Positions 7,362 through 16,403 of a stretch of 64,000 nt of DNA are shown here, piece after piece (the first letter of the stretch is position 1; every line of letters begins with the position of its first letter). The DNA comes from Paenibacillus sp. JCM 10914. GTDB taxonomy: Bacteria; Bacillota; Bacilli; Paenibacillales; Paenibacillaceae. The position numbers and the translations under genes are program-made. A model generated the notes under the pieces. It saw only the letters and a program-made list of their open reading frames with translations. It had not been told where the DNA came from and ran no database searches. The DNA lies in assembly GCF_001315105.1 (NCBI RefSeq), contig NZ_BAZR01000003.1:62001-126000 (forward strand). The letters run 5' to 3'.

Positions 7362-8747
7362 ATGCTGGTTCGAATGCGAACCCGAATGAACGGCTTGCTG
7401 GAACGATATTTTACCGGGGAGACGATGGATTACCGTCAAATCTTTGCTTTATTCTTCCCTATATTGATTGACCAGGCTTTTATTATCGGATTGAACTTGG
7501 TGAACACCGCGATGATCAGCTCATCCGGCGTAGCGGCGGTCAGCGCCGTGAACATGGTTGACGCCCTTAATATATTTCTCATTAATGTGTTTGTAGCGGT
7601 GGCTACCGGTGGAACCGTGGTCGTCGCACAGTATAAAGGAAGCGGCAACGCCCCGATGGTGTCCAGAGCCTCGGCCGCGACAGTGACTTCGGTGGCGATG
7701 ATCGCTTTCGCGATTGCGCTGCTGATGATCGGGTTCCACCAGCCGGTGCTGCAGTTGCTCTTCGGCTCTGCTTCGCCTGAAGTGCTGGAGAGTGCTCGAA
7801 TCTACCTGATTGGCAGCAGTACTTCGTTCATTGGGATCGCGATCGTGCAGGCGGTGTGCGGAGCTTTGAGAGGTATAGGAAAGACGAGGGCTTCGCTGGC
7901 ATTATCCCTGATCATGAACCTGCTGTATGTTGTGCTGAACATCATGTTTATTACTTGGTTGAACATGGGTGTGTTCGGTATGACTCTGGCCGTTAATATT
8001 GCTCGTTTTGTTGGTGCAGCGTGTGCTCTTTATTATTTATTCCGTGTGGATGCGACTCTGCATGTGCGTCTGCGAGACTTGTTTCATTTTCCAATTTCGA
8101 TGCTGCGCAAGATCATGTTTATCGGGTTGCCCTTTGCGGCAGAACAAATGTTCTTCAATGGCGGCAAACTGCTAACGCAGGTGTTCATCGTAAGTCTGGG
8201 AACGTATGCGATTGCCACCAATGCGATCGGATCATCTTTGGCTGGAGTGTTCCAGATTCCGGCGAGTGCGTTGTCGCTTACCATTGTCACGGTTGTTGGT
8301 CAGTGTATCGGTCGGGGAAATATTGCGGATGCGAGGCGCTTCATCAAATCTTTCTTGTGGCTGGGCGCGATATCGCTAGCTTTGATGGGACTTATTCTGA
8401 TGCCGCTCTATCGGCCGCTGGTGGGATTGTTCAACCCGCCGCCAGAGATTGTGCAGGATTTATTCATTGTATTGTTGATCAATACGCTTGTTCAAGTGCC
8501 TCTCTGGTCAATTAGCTTCATTCTCCCTTCTGCACTGCGTGCCGCAGGCGATTCGAAGTTTACGTCCCTAACGTCGATGATGACGATGTGGCTGTTCCGA
8601 GTGATTCTCGGTTATGTTATGGGGGTCGTGCTTGGCTGGGGCATTCTCGGTGTCTGGCTCGCCATGAACTGCGAATGGGGCGTGAGAGGGGCTATCTTCT
8701 GGTGGCGATTCCGCGGGAAGAAGTGGTATGCACACAAGCTGATTTAG
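7362..8747 (+). CDS. MATE family multidrug/cation efflux transporter
   Basis: 461 residues with about 12 hydrophobic segments in two similar halves, typical of the MATE family (usually 440-480 residues). FPILIDQAFIIGLNLVNTAM at residue 32 is the usual first helix, and GGKLLTQVFIVSLG opens the second half. MATE proteins export organic cations or drugs by Na+ or H+ antiport across the plasma membrane. Start ATG at 7362 follows AAGGAAAAG with rather long spacing; ATG 7387 in the same frame is an alternative. Expression is likely controlled by the leader and terminator immediately upstream, which suggests export of the small molecule it senses, possibly guanidinium or a related compound. Confidence 0.85.
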   Translation: MLVRMRTRMNGLLERYFTGETMDYRQIFALFFPILIDQAFIIGLNLVNTAMISSSGVAAVSAVNMVDALNIFLINVFVAVATGGTVVVAQYKGSGNAPMVSRASAATVTSVAMIAFAIALLMIGFHQPVLQLLFGSASPEVLESARIYLIGSSTSFIGIAIVQAVCGALRGIGKTRASLALSLIMNLLYVVLNIMFITWLNMGVFGMTLAVNIARFVGAACALYYLFRVDATLHVRLRDLFHFPISMLRKIMFIGLPFAAEQMFFNGGKLLTQVFIVSLGTYAIATNAIGSSLAGVFQIPASALSLTIVTVVGQCIGRGNIADARRFIKSFLWLGAISLALMGLILMPLYRPLVGLFNPPPEIVQDLFIVLLINTLVQVPLWSISFILPSALRAAGDSKFTSLTSMMTMWLFRVILGYVMGVVLGWGILGVWLAMNCEWGVRGAIFWWRFRGKKWYAHKLI

Positions 8748-8845
8748 TTTGCTATTGGTTTAGCGAGGCGAAGGAAAGTATCCGTTAAAATACGCCATTA
8801 GGGTCAATTCATTTATACAAGGTAATTTATCTCTCAAACCGGTTG

Positions 8846-8890
8846 AAAACCAAGGAGTTATGCAGTCTGCATAGGTTCCTTGGTTTTTTT
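8846..8890 (+). terminator. intrinsic terminator after MATE gene
   Basis: AAAACCAAGGA (8846-8856) pairs with TTCCTTGGTTTT (8876-8887), with a second small hairpin (TATGCAG/CTGCATA) in the loop and a T tail. Confidence 0.85.
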
Positions 8891-8927
8891 GCGTTACCTA
8901 AATGGCGATCTCTCGTTGCTCAGCAGT

Positions 8928-8956
8928 TTGACAATATACCCATGGGGGTATATGAT
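8928..8956 (+). promoter_or_regulatory. promoter with CstR/CsoR-type operator
   Basis: -35 TTGACA (8928-8933), 17-bp spacer and -10 TATGAT (8951-8956). The spacer carries TATACCCATGGGGGTATA (8935-8952), an inverted ATACCC/GGGTAT repeat as used by CsoR/CstR repressors. Repressor bound here would block RNA polymerase, so the first gene, the regulator itself, is probably autorepressed. Confidence 0.75.
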
Positions 8957-9023
8957 GTATTCATGCATGAACCTATTACCCAAACAAGCTATATATGATT
9001 CTTAAGAAGACAGGGGGGCGTAT

Positions 9024-9284
9024 ATGAATTACAACGAACAGATGAAGAATCGTGTGAGACGCATGGAAGGTCAATTGCGCGGCATCCTGAAGATGATGGA
9101 GGAGCACAAGGACTGCAGAGATGTAATTACCCAGTTGTCTGCAACACGCACGGCCATCGATCGCACCATCGGCGTCGTAGTTAGTAGAAACCTTGTAGAC
9201 TGTGTACAGAGAGCAGAGGAGAGTGGGCAGGATCCAGAGGAGCTTGTAGTCGAAGCGGTTAACCTGCTTGTGCGAAGCAGATAA
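9024..9284 (+). CDS. cstR: CstR-type persulfide-sensing repressor (CsoR/DUF156 family)
   Basis: 86 residues, all-helical CsoR-family repressor. The conserved RRMEGQLRGI helix is at residues 11-20, C31 lies in KDC, and the second Cys (about residue 60) lies in NLVDC. In copper-sensing CsoR a His sits four residues before the second Cys; here that position is Asn, the pattern of persulfide-sensing CstR, where the two Cys form di- or trisulfide links. ATG follows GGGGGG. The genes downstream all handle sulfane sulfur and two more copies of the operator occur in front of them, which supports CstR rather than a metal sensor. Confidence 0.8.
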   Translation: MNYNEQMKNRVRRMEGQLRGILKMMEEHKDCRDVITQLSATRTAIDRTIGVVVSRNLVDCVQRAEESGQDPEELVVEAVNLLVRSR

Positions 9285-9316
9285 ACGAATAGAGACCATC
9301 ATTCTAAGGAGGAATT

Positions 9317-9547
9317 ATGTTGAACGCGGATAAAGTTTTGGATGCTAAAGGTCTGGCATGTCCCATGCCAATCGTAAAAACGAAGAAAGAAATGAAGGAA
9401 CTGAATCCTGGTCAAGTGCTGGAGATTCACTCAACCGACCAAGGCGCGAAGAGGGATCTGACCGCATGGGCGAAGTCGTCAGGCCATGAATGGCTTGAGG
9501 ATCGAGAAGAAGACGGCGTGTTGAAATTTTGGATCAAGAAAGGGTAA
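9317..9547 (+). CDS. TusA-like sulfurtransferase
   Basis: 76 residues, full length for Tus[14 protein letters not shown] at residues 12-24 contains the CPxP active Cys that carries persulfide sulfur. ATG follows AAGGAGG. It lies 32 bp after cstR and is followed by a second CstR-type operator. Likely role: accept sulfane sulfur and pass it between the rhodanese, DsrE-like and dioxygenase proteins encoded downstream. Confidence 0.85.
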   Translation: MLNADKVLDAKGLACPMPIVKTKKEMKELNPGQVLEIHSTDQGAKRDLTAWAKSSGHEWLEDREEDGVLKFWIKKG

Positions 9548-9563
9548 TTTTTTTAATCGAATT

Positions 9564-9580
9564 TATACCCTATGGGTATA
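9564..9580. promoter_or_regulatory. second CstR-type operator
   Basis: TATACCCTATGGGTATA is a near-perfect inverted repeat (TATACCC, 3-nt centre, GGGTATA) matching the site upstream of cstR. It lies 37 bp upstream of the DsrE-like gene and suggests an internal regulated promoter. Confidence 0.65.
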
Positions 9581-9616
9581 TAGGAGTATGAAGTTATTTA
9601 CAGGGGGATTGATAGC

Positions 9617-10102
9617 GTGACGGAGCCAAAAAAGACGACCATCATATTATTTAGTGGTGATTATGATAAAGCCATGGCCGCCTACATTATAGCCAATGGT
9701 GCGGCGGCGTATGACCATGAGGTGACGATCTTCCACACGTTCTGGGGGTTGAATGCGCTTCGTAAGGACGAGGATGTGCTGCTGCCCAAGAAGAAGAATT
9801 TCATGGAGAAGATGTTCGGGAAAATGATGCCGCGCGGCGCGGATAACATGGGGCTGTCCAAGATGAACTTTGTCGGCATGGGACCTAGAATGATCAAGGA
9901 TGTTATCAAGAAGCATAATGCGGTTCCATTGCCTCAACTCATCGAGATGGCTCAGGAGCAGGAGATTAAGCTGGTTGCATGCACGATGACGATGGATTTG
10001 CTGGGCTTGCAACAGGAAGAACTGCTGGATGGCATAGAATATGCGGGCGTTGCCGCTTACCTGGGTGATGCGCAGGATGGGAATGTAAACTTGTTTATAT
10101 AA
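9617..10102 (+). CDS. DsrE/DsrF-like family protein
   Basis: 161 residues, GTG start behind CAGGGGGA. The fold markers of DsrE-type proteins are present: an N-terminal strand TTIILFSGDYDKAMAAYIIA, the FHTFWGLNALRK motif and a C-terminal VACTMTMDLLG with the conserved Cys (about residue 126). Family members bind persulfide on this Cys or relay sulfur with TusA. This longer form, with a central KKKNFMEKMFGKMMPRG insertion, is often found next to tusA and rhodanese genes. Confidence 0.8.
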   Translation: MTEPKKTTIILFSGDYDKAMAAYIIANGAAAYDHEVTIFHTFWGLNALRKDEDVLLPKKKNFMEKMFGKMMPRGADNMGLSKMNFVGMGPRMIKDVIKKHNAVPLPQLIEMAQEQEIKLVACTMTMDLLGLQQEELLDGIEYAGVAAYLGDAQDGNVNLFI

Positions 10103-10132
10103 ATAACCTGGAGATATTTTTTTAGAGTCTAA

Positions 10133-10150
10133 TATACCCCGTGTGGTATA
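10133..10150. promoter_or_regulatory. third CstR-type operator
   Basis: TATACCCCGTGTGGTATA has the same outer TATACC/GGTATA arms as the other two sites. It is 29 bp upstream of the TusA-rhodanese gene. The half-site spacing is one base longer than at 9564. Confidence 0.55.
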
Positions 10151-10178
10151 AAAAGAAGATGTGGAGGTCTGATGTGAA

Positions 10179-10754
10179 ATGACAGCAATTGAATCCAATG
10201 TACAACTAGACACCAAAGGGTTGGCCTGCCCGATGCCCATCGTCCGAACGAAGAAGATCATGAAGGACCTTGAAGCCGGGCATGTGCTGGAGATTGAAGC
10301 GACGGATAAAGGGTCTACGGCGGATATGAAGGCATGGGCGGAAAGCACCGGTCACCAGTATCTCGGAACCATAGAAGAAGGCAGTGTGCTGAAGCACTAT
10401 ATCCGTAAATCAACAAGTGAGGAAATCGGGGTTGTTTCCTTTCCGAACGTCGCCACGAACGCACAACTGGAGCAGAATCTGCAATCCGCTGCGCCGAGCG
10501 TTGTGCTGGATGTGAGAGAGGCGGCGGAGTATGCATTCAATCATATTCCCCATGCTCTATCCGTTCCGCTTGGAGATCTTGAAGAGTGGATCAAGGAGTT
10601 GAATCAAGATGACATCATTTACGTGATCTGCCGCACAGGCAGTCGCAGCGACATGGCAGCACAGAAGCTTGCCGCACGCGGATTTACGAACGTGTGGAAC
10701 GTCGTACCTGGTATGAGCGAATGGAGCGGACAAACCGAAGGGCTTAATGAATAA
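10179..10754 (+). CDS. TusA-rhodanese fusion sulfurtransferase
   Basis: 191 residues with two domains: TusA (about 1-77; [13 protein letters not shown] with its Cys near residue 16) and rhodanese (about 90-188; active-site loop CRTGSRS near residue 150, [17 protein letters not shown] as the entry motif). ATG behind GGAGGT. Fusing the carrier and the transferase implies direct sulfur hand-over from thiosulfate or persulfide. The TusA half is about as long as the separate TusA at 9317 and clearly related to it, so the two probably arose by duplication. Confidence 0.88.
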   Translation: MTAIESNVQLDTKGLACPMPIVRTKKIMKDLEAGHVLEIEATDKGSTADMKAWAESTGHQYLGTIEEGSVLKHYIRKSTSEEIGVVSFPNVATNAQLEQNLQSAAPSVVLDVREAAEYAFNHIPHALSVPLGDLEEWIKELNQDDIIYVICRTGSRSDMAAQKLAARGFTNVWNVVPGMSEWSGQTEGLNE

Positions 10755-10812
10755 GCCCGCTACAAATATAAGCGATGGATCAAAGATGACAATACGCGAG
10801 GAGGACTGCACC

Positions 10813-11142
10813 ATGACCGCAAGAGAAATGCATGCGCAAGAGGTTGCCATGAAGGCGATTGATAGGGAAGAGCTGTTTATTTTGGATGTACGTAATCCTT
10901 CCGACTTTGAAGAGTGGAAGATCGAAGGGAGAAATTTTCAGCTGCTCAATATCCCGTATTTCGATTTGATCGATGGGGTGGAGGAAATTCTGGACCAGAT
11001 CCCGTCAGAGCTGGAGGTGCTCGTTGTATGCGCCAAGGAAGGCTCTTCGATCATGGTAGCTGATATGCTGGCCGAGCAAGGTCGCAGTGTTGCTTATCTA
11101 AAGGGCGGTATGAAAGCTGGAGCGAACATCTTGTACCGTTGA
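10813..11142 (+). CDS. rhodanese-like domain protein
   Basis: 109 residues from the chosen start. ATG at 10813 has AGGAGG eight bases upstream, whereas the longer frame from 10747 overlaps the previous gene and lacks a ribosome site. The rhodanese fold is shown by [19 protein letters not shown] and the active loop CAKEGSS, whose Cys would carry sulfur. The loop differs from the usual CxxGxRS of thiosulfate sulfurtransferases, so the donor may differ. Confidence 0.82.
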   Translation: MTAREMHAQEVAMKAIDREELFILDVRNPSDFEEWKIEGRNFQLLNIPYFDLIDGVEEILDQIPSELEVLVVCAKEGSSIMVADMLAEQGRSVAYLKGGMKAGANILYR

Positions 11143-11939
11143 AGGTCGGGAACTTGTCAGGTGGTGGTGAGCTATATCAATTCGTCCGGATCGGAAAAGG
11201 ATGCTTGTCTTACATGGCTGTGTCGAGCGGCGAAGCAGCCCTGTTTGATGTTACGCGCATGACGGATGTCTATCTTGAATTCGCACAAAGCGTCAACGCT
11301 GACATCAAGCATGTGTTTGACACGCATCTGCATGCAGACCACATCTCGGGAGGACGAACGATCGCCGAGCAGACAGGTGCTGCCTATTGGCTGCCGCCGA
11401 AAGATGCAGGTGAGGTCGTATATGAGTATGAACCGCTCGAAGGTGGGGACGTGGTCATGATCGGCAATACAACCATCCGTATGGATGCGCTACATTCTCC
11501 AGGCCATACCCTTGGTTCAACTTCAATTGTACTGGATGACCGGTATTTATTAACGGGCGATATCCTCTTCATCGATTCCATTGGACGCCCGGATCTGGCG
11601 GGTATGGCTGAGGATTGGGTGGAAGATCTGCGAGAGACGCTGTATGGTCGTTATGCCGATCTTTCGCACGAATTGATTGTGCTGCCGGCACATTATATGG
11701 TCATGGACGAGTTGAACGAAGATGGCACGGTAGCCAGGAAACTGGGCGAACTGTATCGCGATAATCATGGCCTCAATCTTTCGAACGAAACGGAGTTCAG
11801 AGACATGGTCACGAAAAATCTGCCGCCGCAGCCGAACAGCTATCAAGAAATCCGTCACACGAATATGGGAATCATCACGCCGGACGTCGATCGGCAGCGC
11901 GAAATGGAGATTGGACCGAACCGCTGTGCGGTACGCTGA
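11139..11939 (+). CDS. MBL-fold persulfide dioxygenase-like protein
   Basis: 266 residues. The metallo-beta-lactamase motif [11 protein letters not shown] (near residues 62-72), [23 protein letters not shown] and LPAHY give the iron ligands and the ETHE1/CstB-type signature. Persulfide dioxygenases oxidise glutathione or low-molecular-weight thiol persulfide to sulfite. TTG start overlaps the previous stop codon (TTGA), indicating translational coupling. A sulfite exporter-like gene follows, which matches the expected product. Confidence 0.85.
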   Translation: MKVGNLSGGGELYQFVRIGKGCLSYMAVSSGEAALFDVTRMTDVYLEFAQSVNADIKHVFDTHLHADHISGGRTIAEQTGAAYWLPPKDAGEVVYEYEPLEGGDVVMIGNTTIRMDALHSPGHTLGSTSIVLDDRYLLTGDILFIDSIGRPDLAGMAEDWVEDLRETLYGRYADLSHELIVLPAHYMVMDELNEDGTVARKLGELYRDNHGLNLSNETEFRDMVTKNLPPQPNSYQEIRHTNMGIITPDVDRQREMEIGPNRCAVR

Positions 11940-11959
11940 TGGTGTAAGGGGGCAGCACG

Positions 11960-12742
11960 ATGGAACTTAGTCTTACATTCATTATGACGATTTTTCTTAT
12001 CGGATTCATCGGCTCCTATATTTCCGGTATGATTGGCATCGGCGGTTCGATCATTAAATATCCGATGCTGCTCTATATTCCGCCGTTGTTCGGACTTGCG
12101 GCATTTACGGCGCATGAAGTGGCGGGCATCAGCGCCGTACAGGTGTTTTTTGCAACGATCGGTGGGGTGTGGGCCTACCGCAAAGGCGGCTACTTAAACA
12201 AAACCCTCATCATTTACATGGGCTTTGCGATATTGTTGGGGAGCTTCATCGGCGGATTCGGCTCAAAACTGATGAGCGAGAGTGGCATTAATCTCATCTA
12301 TGGACTCCTGGCTCTCATCGCCGCCATCATGATGTTCATTCCGAAGAGAGGTGTTGACGATATCCCCCTGGATCAAGTGATTTTCAACAAGTGGCTGGCT
12401 GCTGTGTTAGCGCTTGTTGTCGGAATCGGCGCAGGGATTGTTGGCGCGGCGGGTGCGTTTCTGCTCGTCCCTATCATGCTGGTTGTGTTGAAGATACCGA
12501 CTCGGATGACCATTGCCACATCACTTGCAATTACCTTCATCTCATCGATCGGTTCGATGGCAGGGAAGCTGATGACAGGACAGGTCGATTACATGCCCGC
12601 ACTCATTATGGTAATCGCCAGCTTGATTGCTTCGCCGATGGGTGCTGCCGCGGGTAAAAAAATGAATACGAAGGTGCTTCGAATCATGCTGGCGGTGTTG
12701 ATCCTGGCAACGGCGATCAAGATCTGGTTGGACATCTTATAA
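11960..12742 (+). CDS. TauE/SafE family sulfite/anion exporter
   Basis: 260 residues with seven to eight hydrophobic segments. [21 protein letters not shown] at the N-terminus and [19 protein letters not shown] in the middle are the duplicated glycine-rich motifs of the TauE/SafE (DUF81) family. ATG behind AAGGGGG, 20 bp after the dioxygenase gene. In this operon it most likely exports the sulfite made from persulfide. Confidence 0.88.
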   Translation: MELSLTFIMTIFLIGFIGSYISGMIGIGGSIIKYPMLLYIPPLFGLAAFTAHEVAGISAVQVFFATIGGVWAYRKGGYLNKTLIIYMGFAILLGSFIGGFGSKLMSESGINLIYGLLALIAAIMMFIPKRGVDDIPLDQVIFNKWLAAVLALVVGIGAGIVGAAGAFLLVPIMLVVLKIPTRMTIATSLAITFISSIGSMAGKLMTGQVDYMPALIMVIASLIASPMGAAAGKKMNTKVLRIMLAVLILATAIKIWLDIL

Positions 12743-12823
12743 CATACACCGGACATCATTTCACCAGCGATTCGTTCATATACTGATAACGTTCATCATG
12801 ACGGTGAGGTGGAGGTAGAGGTT

Positions 12824-14740
12824 ATGGATGAGATGCACGTCGCAGTTGAAGCGGAGATTTATAAGTTAACGGATTTTTTGATTCAGAAGCAGCAACGTGA
12901 TGGGTCATGGCATTTTTGTTTTGAGAATGGGGTCGCGGTGGATGCGTACGTCTTGATGCTCTTTCGCATACTGGATATACAAAATGAAACACTCGTTCGT
13001 CAATTGCATGATCGTGTTATGGCTGAACAACAGCCAGGTGGGGATTGGCGTTGGTATTATGATGAGCATGAAGGCAATTTATCCGCATCCATCGATGCAT
13101 ATCATGCCCTGCTCTATTCTGGATATAGCCGACCGGAGGACGAACACATGGTGCGGGCCAGGCGTTACATTCAGTCGCAAGGCGGACTGGCAAAAGCCTC
13201 CGGTGTACTGACCAAAGCGATACTTGCCGCAACCGGTCAGCGAACATGGCCGAAATCAATTTCGGTAATTCCAGTGGAACTCGTTCTTTTTCCGGACTAT
13301 ATGCCCATCAATCTGTATGAGTTCTCAGGCTATTCGCGCGTTCATCTGATCCCCATGCTCATCATGGCAGACCTGAACTTCTCCATCACGTCAGAGTGGG
13401 CCCCGGACCTGTCTGATCTGCAAATTTCTCGTCATATTGAAGAAGAGGAGGAGCATCAAGAACATCGGGAGATCATAGACAGCATTCGGGTTGGAATTCG
13501 GCGCCTTCTCGGTTCGCCACGGTCTATTCATGAAGCTGCGCTACGCAAGGCAGAACGATTCATGCTGGATCGCATCGAATCGGACGGCACGCTGTATAGC
13601 TATGCAAGCACCACGGTTCTTATGGTGCTGGCTTTGCTTGCCTTGGGCTATGATAAGCAGCATCCGGTCATTATGAGGGCAGTGCAAGGATTAACCTCAC
13701 TACAGTTTCGGCTGAATTTCAAGGCTACCACAATTCAGAACTCCCCTTCCACGATCTGGGACACGGCGTTGATTACGTATGCATTGCAGGAATCGGGGAT
13801 CGTGGAAGATCATCCATCAGTAAGGCGTGCAGCCGACTATCTTTTGGCACGGCAGCATGACAAGACGGCGGATTGGAGTGTTCATAACCGGGGTACGGTT
13901 CCTGGCGGATGGGGATTCTCGGAGAGTAATACCCTAAATCCAGATGTGGATGATACGACGGCAGCATTAAGAGCGATTCATGGCTTATCATACAACGATC
14001 CGGATCAAGTCTATCAGCATGCAGCGAGTCGCGGATTGAACTGGGTGATATCGATGCAGAATAAGAACGGAGGCTGGCCGGCTTTCGAAAAAAACACCGA
14101 CAAAGAGATGCTCACCTGGCTCGCGATTGACGGAGCGAAGTCGGCTGCGATTGATCCGTCGGGGGCAGACCTAACCGGTCGAACACTTGAATATCTCGGC
14201 CGTTTCTGTGGCTTCAGCACGGAACATCTGTTCATAAAGCGAGGCGCCGAATGGCTGATTTCGAATCAGGAACAAGACGGGTCCTGGTATGGAAGATGGG
14301 GAATATGCTACATTTATGGTACTTGGGCAGCAGTGACAGGTTTAAGGGCAACAGGAATCCCAGCCGATCATCCCACGATTCGAAAAGCGGCAGACTGGTT
14401 ATTACACATCCAAAATCCGGATGGCGGATGGGGAGAATCGTGTACCAGTGACCGCCTCATGCGGTATGTTCCGCTTGGGGCAAGTAATCCTTCACAAACG
14501 GCTTGGGCGCTAGATGCGCTGATATCAGTTCAGTCAGAACCATCCCCGGCCGTAATTAAAGGCATGGGCACTCTGATTGAATTGCTGCACGTTAACGACT
14601 GGAGGACCGAATATCCAATGGGCGCCGGACTTCCGGGCAGTTTCTATACCCATTACCACAGCTACCGTTATATCTGGTCATTGCTGGCCTTAGGGCACTA
14701 TAAGCAGAAATATGGTAAACAAGGAGTGTTACATTCATGA
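12824..14740 (+). CDS. shc: squalene-hopene cyclase family terpene cyclase
   Basis: 638 residues from ATG 12824, which has GGAGG eight bases upstream. The class II cyclase acid DxDD is D374-V-D376-D377, in DVDDTTAALR. Several QW repeats are visible (QKQQRDGSWHF, QNKNGGWPAF, QEQDGSWYGRWG, QNPDGGWGES), as in squalene-hopene and sporulenol cyclases. The enzyme is membrane-associated and protonates squalene or a C35 isoprenoid to form a polycyclic terpenoid that stiffens membranes or spores. The length matches squalene-hopene cyclases. The substrate cannot be settled from sequence reading. Confidence 0.88.
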   Translation: MDEMHVAVEAEIYKLTDFLIQKQQRDGSWHFCFENGVAVDAYVLMLFRILDIQNETLVRQLHDRVMAEQQPGGDWRWYYDEHEGNLSASIDAYHALLYSGYSRPEDEHMVRARRYIQSQGGLAKASGVLTKAILAATGQRTWPKSISVIPVELVLFPDYMPINLYEFSGYSRVHLIPMLIMADLNFSITSEWAPDLSDLQISRHIEEEEEHQEHREIIDSIRVGIRRLLGSPRSIHEAALRKAERFMLDRIESDGTLYSYASTTVLMVLALLALGYDKQHPVIMRAVQGLTSLQFRLNFKATTIQNSPSTIWDTALITYALQESGIVEDHPSVRRAADYLLARQHDKTADWSVHNRGTVPGGWGFSESNTLNPDVDDTTAALRAIHGLSYNDPDQVYQHAASRGLNWVISMQNKNGGWPAFEKNTDKEMLTWLAIDGAKSAAIDPSGADLTGRTLEYLGRFCGFSTEHLFIKRGAEWLISNQEQDGSWYGRWGICYIYGTWAAVTGLRATGIPADHPTIRKAADWLLHIQNPDGGWGESCTSDRLMRYVPLGASNPSQTAWALDALISVQSEPSPAVIKGMGTLIELLHVNDWRTEYPMGAGLPGSFYTHYHSYRYIWSLLALGHYKQKYGKQGVLHS

Positions 14741-15333
14741 ATCCATGGCATGAACGATTTCAAGCAGAAGAGTACGTATTCGGAACAGAACCGAATGTGT
14801 TTATCGCCGAGATGCACAAGAAACTAGATCTGTCCGGTCATGCACTGGCCTTTGCTGAGGGCGAGGGACGGAATGCCGTGTATCTGGCTCGTGAAGGCAT
14901 GCACGTTACGGTGTGGGATTACGCTGAGTCTGGTCTGAACAAAGCGAATAAGCTCGCTGATGTAAGCGGTGTTAAGATTCATACGGAGCTGGTGGATCTC
15001 AACGAGGCACGCTGGACGAAGGAGCAATGGGATGAAGTTGTGTGCGTGTTCGGACATTTTCCGAAGGAACTAAGAACGAAGACGCTGGCAGGTGTGAAGG
15101 AAGCCGTGAAACCGGGGGGTTATTTTCTCACCGAGGTGTACTCTACCTATCAGATTCCTTATGGTAGCGGAGGACCGAAGGATGAGGCGTTTCTATACAC
15201 TCCGGCAGACCTGCTCGAACCTTTTGCCGATTGGCGAATTGTCCATTTTTTCATGGGTGAGGTCGTTCGCGAAGAAGGTCAGGGTCATCAAGGATTGTCG
15301 CATGTCATTCAGTTTGCCGGTCAGAAGCCTTAA
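14737..15333 (+). CDS. class I SAM-dependent methyltransferase
   Basis: 198 residues. ATG overlaps the cyclase stop codon by four bases (ATGA), so the two genes are translationally coupled. Motif I is ALAFAEGEGRNAVYLAREG (about residues 32-50), with VTVWDYAESGLNKA as the acidic strand-end region and VKPGGYFLTEVYS as post-motif; this is the TehB-like/thiopurine methyltransferase branch. Coupling to a terpene cyclase hints at tailoring of the polycyclic product, but the family is also common as detoxifying enzymes. A specific substrate cannot be given. Confidence 0.82.
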   Translation: MNPWHERFQAEEYVFGTEPNVFIAEMHKKLDLSGHALAFAEGEGRNAVYLAREGMHVTVWDYAESGLNKANKLADVSGVKIHTELVDLNEARWTKEQWDEVVCVFGHFPKELRTKTLAGVKEAVKPGGYFLTEVYSTYQIPYGSGGPKDEAFLYTPADLLEPFADWRIVHFFMGEVVREEGQGHQGLSHVIQFAGQKP

Positions 15334-15364
15334 ACAGGTTAAAGATAATAGAATGAGAATGGCA

Positions 15365-16156
15365 TTAGGTGAATAGCTTCGACAGATCGAGCGGATCCCC
15401 TTGCAGCACATAGTCCGATGGCGATAGACCGGTATGCTTCTTAAATATCCGATAAAAATAGGACGTGTCATAATAACCGAGATATTGCGCGATGTGAGCG
15501 ATGCTCATACCCGAATGAAGCAGCAGGCTGCATGCCTCCATGATGCGGAGCTGGTGCATATATCGAATGGGTGAATGACCGTATACTTCCTTAAAGAGAG
15601 CCGTAGCATAGTTGGGAGAGCGATGGATTAACTTCGCCAGCGATTCAATTTCAATTGGGTCCCGATAATGCTCCAATAGATACGTTCGGATGGTATCTGC
15701 GTATTTCCGTTTGCTTGGCGGGAGCTCCGTTTTTTCGAACTCGCGAGCGAGCATTCCAAGCAACTCCTGCAGGATGCCTTGACAGATCTGGGTGCGATAA
15801 CCCTTAACCCCGCGCATCTCCTCATATAGACGCTCACAGCAATGAAATACATATGGAGTAGAAGACAATGTGAACTTTGAGTAGCTTCCTTTGTCCAGAT
15901 ACGGAATGCCTGTAGCTTCGTGGTGAGCCAGCGTAAACAGAATCGTGTGCTTCTGGTGTGGAGCTCCGTACCAATTCTGACCGCTTCGCCTTGTTCCTTG
16001 CGGTATAAAGAGCACATCGTCTTTGACTGCAAGGACCTCTTCCCCATTCAGCTCGTAACGTACCTTTCCCTCCCGCACCACGACTAAGACGTTGTAAGCA
16101 ATCGTCTCGAGTTGTGTCCGCCAGTTCGGAATGTAATCGTCGAAGTTCACGCTCAT
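15365..16156 (-). CDS. AraC family transcriptional regulator
   Basis: 263 residues from ATG at 16156, which has AGGTGA upstream; a GTG at 16168 in frame is less likely. An N-terminal cupin-like sensor domain (GKVRYELNGEEVLAVKDDVLFIPQGT) is followed by two helix-turn-helix units (IESLAKLIHRSPNYATALFK and IAHIAQYLGYYDTSYFYRIF) in the final 100 residues. It is divergent from the sulfatase gene across 247 bp and probably activates it in response to a sugar-type ligand. Confidence 0.88.
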   Translation of the reverse strand: MSVNFDDYIPNWRTQLETIAYNVLVVVREGKVRYELNGEEVLAVKDDVLFIPQGTRRSGQNWYGAPHQKHTILFTLAHHEATGIPYLDKGSYSKFTLSSTPYVFHCCERLYEEMRGVKGYRTQICQGILQELLGMLAREFEKTELPPSKRKYADTIRTYLLEHYRDPIEIESLAKLIHRSPNYATALFKEVYGHSPIRYMHQLRIMEACSLLLHSGMSIAHIAQYLGYYDTSYFYRIFKKHTGLSPSDYVLQGDPLDLSKLFT

Positions 16157-16403
16157 TAATTGGATCACCTAGTAACACCCCGCCGTGATTTTATACCTAT
16201 AGCCTAGCATACTTACATCACTTATGTTCATAGAAATAGTGCAAATGCACGGAAGCGTTAGTGTTAGTTCGTTGTAGAAATGTACAATGAATATCGGAAA
16301 TGTACATCGACTTCGCCAGTGGCAGTCTCTATAATTTCAGTCAAGGCGGTATGATTGTGGAAGCGCACACAGACTGAAGCTAGAAGGGAGGATCTGATGC
16401 GAT

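Noticed and set aside
8021..8515. 164-codon frame inside the MATE gene
   Set aside because: It is an alternative frame of a well-supported membrane protein and has no ribosome site.
9647..10348. 233-codon minus-strand frame opposite the DsrE-like gene
   Set aside because: It is antisense to two convincing sulfur genes and shows no recognisable protein features.
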